A stretch of 5,834 nt of DNA from Planctomycetaceae bacterium (lineage in GTDB: Bacteria > Planctomycetota > Planctomycetia > Pirellulales > JAEUIK01): NCBI GenBank assembly GCA_015493185.1, contig WGDQ01000655.1, forward strand, positions 1 to 5,834. The letters are read 5' to 3'. Shown one piece after another: positions 4,339-5,834 of this stretch. Position 1 is the stretch's first letter; each line of letters begins with the position of its first letter. Below the pieces are notes generated by a model. That model was given only the letters and a program-made list of their open reading frames with translations. It made no database searches and was not told the origin of the DNA. The position numbers were made by a program, and so were the translations under genes.

Positions 4339-5640
4339 CTAGGCGTTGCGGCGTGCCACGAGAATGGTCAGGTCGTCGCTGGGGCTTTGGCCGATGAAGT
4401 AGTCTTCGAGGCGACTGCCGACTTCGCGGACGATTTTCTTCACCGGAGCGCGGGCGTATTGCCGCACGACGGCTTCGAGCCGATGCCGGCCGAATTGCTC
4501 ATCGTTTTCGTTGAAAGCCTCGATGATGCCATCGGTGCAAAGGACGATGAGATCGCCCGGTTCGAGTCGGATGGCACGGCCGGGTGGGAAGTGCGGATCG
4601 TCGAGCACGCCCAACGGCATGCCGGTAGCTTCGAGCGACTGGAAACGGTCGGTGCCGAGCGAATAGTGCAGCGCCGGGGCGTGGCCTGCATTGGCATATT
4701 CCACGGTGTGGTCGGCCGCGTCGATTTGGGCCAGCACCATGGTGATGAAACGCCCGTCGCTGAGATCGCCAGAGATGGCACGGCCCAAAAGCGACAGCAG
4801 CACATCGGGCGAGGCGTGTTCGAGCGCCAGGGCGCGAAGGCCGGCGCGAACCGAAGCCATGAGCAGGCTGGGCCCCAAACCATGTCCGCTCACGTCGGCG
4901 ATGACCAGGCCCGTGCAGCCGTTGCTGAGCCGCAACACATCGCAGTAGTCGCCCCCGACCGCCTCGTTGGGAAACCACCAGCTCGCCATTTCGTAGCCGG
5001 GTATTTGCGGCAGATCGCGGGGCATGAAGCCCTGTTGGATTTCGCGGGCCACGTTGAGCGACACTTCAATCTCATGCTGCCGCCGCAGTTCGTCGACCAA
5101 GCGGAGCCGGTCGAGGGCGGCTGCCGCGTGGCCACAGAAGGCCGATATCAACTGTTCATCGAAGGGGGTGAACGAACCGCCCCGCTTGTTGATGGCCTCC
5201 AAGACGCCGAGCAGCGAGCCGTCGTGCGGCGAAAGCAACGGAGCGGCCAAAATGTTGCGGGTATGGAAGCCGGTTTGGTGGTCGATCGACCGGTTCCAGC
5301 GAGGGTCGGATGCCGGATCGGGCACGTTGGCCAACTCGCGATGCTTGGCCACGTGACCGCTGATGCCCCGATCAAGCGGCGTGCGGATTTCTTCGATCTC
5401 CAGCTTTGTGACCACGCGGGTGAATAGCTCGTGCCGCTCGGGGGCGTACTGATAAAGCGTGGCCCGTTCGCAGTCGAGCGCCACGGCGGCTTCGTGCGTG
5501 ATGGTGCGCAGCACGCGTTCGGGGTCGATCTCTCGGGCAATGCGGCGGGTGACATCGAGCAGGCGTTCAAGCCCTGCCAGTCGCTGCCGCAGCTCTTGAA
5601 GACTGAGCTGATCGATCGATGTTCGCGGGGTGCTGCTCAT
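4339..5640 (-). CDS. GAF domain-containing PP2C-type (SpoIIE) serine/threonine phosphatase
   Basis: A 433-residue soluble protein. Residues 11-35 form a Leu-rich helix. A GAF sensory domain spans about 24-180, with GISGHVAKHRELANVPDPASDPR, ILAAPLL and LLGVLEAINK segments. A coiled-coil linker (178-205) leads to a SpoIIE/PP2C domain (about 210-430). All acidic metal ligands expected in the phosphatase are visible: GGDYCD (Asp231, Asp234), ADVSGHG (Asp249), TDG (Asp370) and SDDLT (Asp422/423), with NAGHAP and the ATGMPLGV motif between. In this family the domain removes phosphate from Ser/Thr of anti-sigma antagonist (STAS) proteins using Mn or Mg, under control of the sensor. No STAS or anti-sigma partner is in the window, so the target is unknown. 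There are no membrane segments. ATG 5640 is preferred over an in-frame TTG at 5667 because the nine extra residues (GWASTLVR) look unlike the domain and no ribosome site supports either strongly. Confidence 0.93.
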   Translation of the reverse strand: MSSTPRTSIDQLSLQELRQRLAGLERLLDVTRRIAREIDPERVLRTITHEAAVALDCERATLYQYAPERHELFTRVVTKLEIEEIRTPLDRGISGHVAKHRELANVPDPASDPRWNRSIDHQTGFHTRNILAAPLLSPHDGSLLGVLEAINKRGGSFTPFDEQLISAFCGHAAAALDRLRLVDELRRQHEIEVSLNVAREIQQGFMPRDLPQIPGYEMASWWFPNEAVGGDYCDVLRLSNGCTGLVIADVSGHGLGPSLLMASVRAGLRALALEHASPDVLLSLLGRAISGDLSDGRFITMVLAQIDAADHTVEYANAGHAPALHYSLGTDRFQSLEATGMPLGVLDDPHFPPGRAIRLEPGDLIVLCTDGIIEAFNENDEQFGRHRLEAVVRQYARAPVKKIVREVGSRLEDYFIGQSPSDDLTILVARRNA

Positions 5641-5834
5641 GCGTACCAATGTAGATGCCCAACCCAATCGCCGGAAGCGGCCCCGGCCGTTCTTTCTCGA
5701 TGTTGGGGGGCCACACCCGGCGCCATGCGGCGGAAGCGCGGAAATATCGAACGATTCTTCGAAAGCCGCGGTGTGCTTCGCACGCCTGCGGGTCGAAGGA
5801 ACGCACCGACAGCAGGCGACCGCCTTCGATCCAC
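5567..5834 (-). CDS. Possible 3' end of an upstream gene (weak, edge-truncated)
   Basis: A minus-strand frame is open from the right edge to TGA at 5567-5569, with 88 codons in the window. It contains RSFDPQACEAHRGFRRIVRYF and VWPPNIEKERPGPLPAIGLG. By hand count its third-position GC upstream of the phosphatase start is about 73%, which is coding-like. A competing frame (5637-5834) is less biased (about 57%) but ends TGA overlapping the phosphatase ATG as ATGA. If the first is real, it would overlap the phosphatase gene by 74 bases. I recognise neither product, and both may be spurious. Confidence 0.2.
   Translation of the reverse strand, partial: WIEGGRLLSVRSFDPQACEAHRGFRRIVRYFRASAAWRRVWPPNIEKERPGPLPAIGLGIYIGTHEQHPANIDRSAQSSRAAAATGRA

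Noticed and set aside
4249..5427. 392-codon open frame on the + strand
   Set aside because: It is antisense to the GAF-SpoIIE phosphatase, whose domains and catalytic Asp residues are unmistakable. The + translation has no recognisable motif and is a by-product of GC-rich codons.

Overview
The window looks like chromosomal DNA from a GC-rich, gene-sparse bacterium. The best guess is a member of the Planctomycetota (Pirellula-like). This rests on the divergent flagellin-type C-terminus, the long non-coding spacers, the Ala/Gly/Pro/Tyr-rich lipoprotein and the GAF-SpoIIE phosphatase. It is an inference from style, not from a marker gene. No mobile element, tRNA, rRNA or CRISPR array is visible.

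Layout from left to right: (1) the 3' end of a flagellin/FlgL-like gene (+, cut by the left edge, stop at 584). (2) A 279-base spacer with a good sigma70-type promoter (625-653) and a repeated TTGCAC motif. (3) A complete cytoplasmic superoxide dismutase of the Mn/Fe family, Mn-type (864-1475, +). (4) A 904-base region with no credible protein gene. It holds a 15-bp hairpin (1734-1767), a near-consensus promoter (1931-1958) and then about 415 bases with several strong, closely packed stem-loops. (5) A low-complexity lipoprotein gene (+, best start 2380, stop 3750) with a lipobox, GYGQP repeats and a His/Asp cluster. (6) A textbook intrinsic terminator (3872-3911). (7) A 427-base convergent spacer with several inverted repeats. 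(8) A GAF-SpoIIE/PP2C-type phosphatase on the minus strand (5640 down to 4339). (9) At the right edge, minus-strand frames that may include the end of a further gene.

The clearest transcription unit is promoter 1931-1958, a long structured leader, the lipoprotein gene and the terminator at 3872-3911. The leader ends in a stem that covers the lipoprotein's Shine-Dalgarno sequence, so structure-dependent control of translation is a reasonable hypothesis. This leader is the best candidate in the window for something undescribed. The dismutase appears to be its own unit. The phosphatase is convergent with the lipoprotein gene and probably acts in a partner-switching or other serine/threonine phosphorylation pathway. 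Nothing in the sequence links the four proteins functionally.
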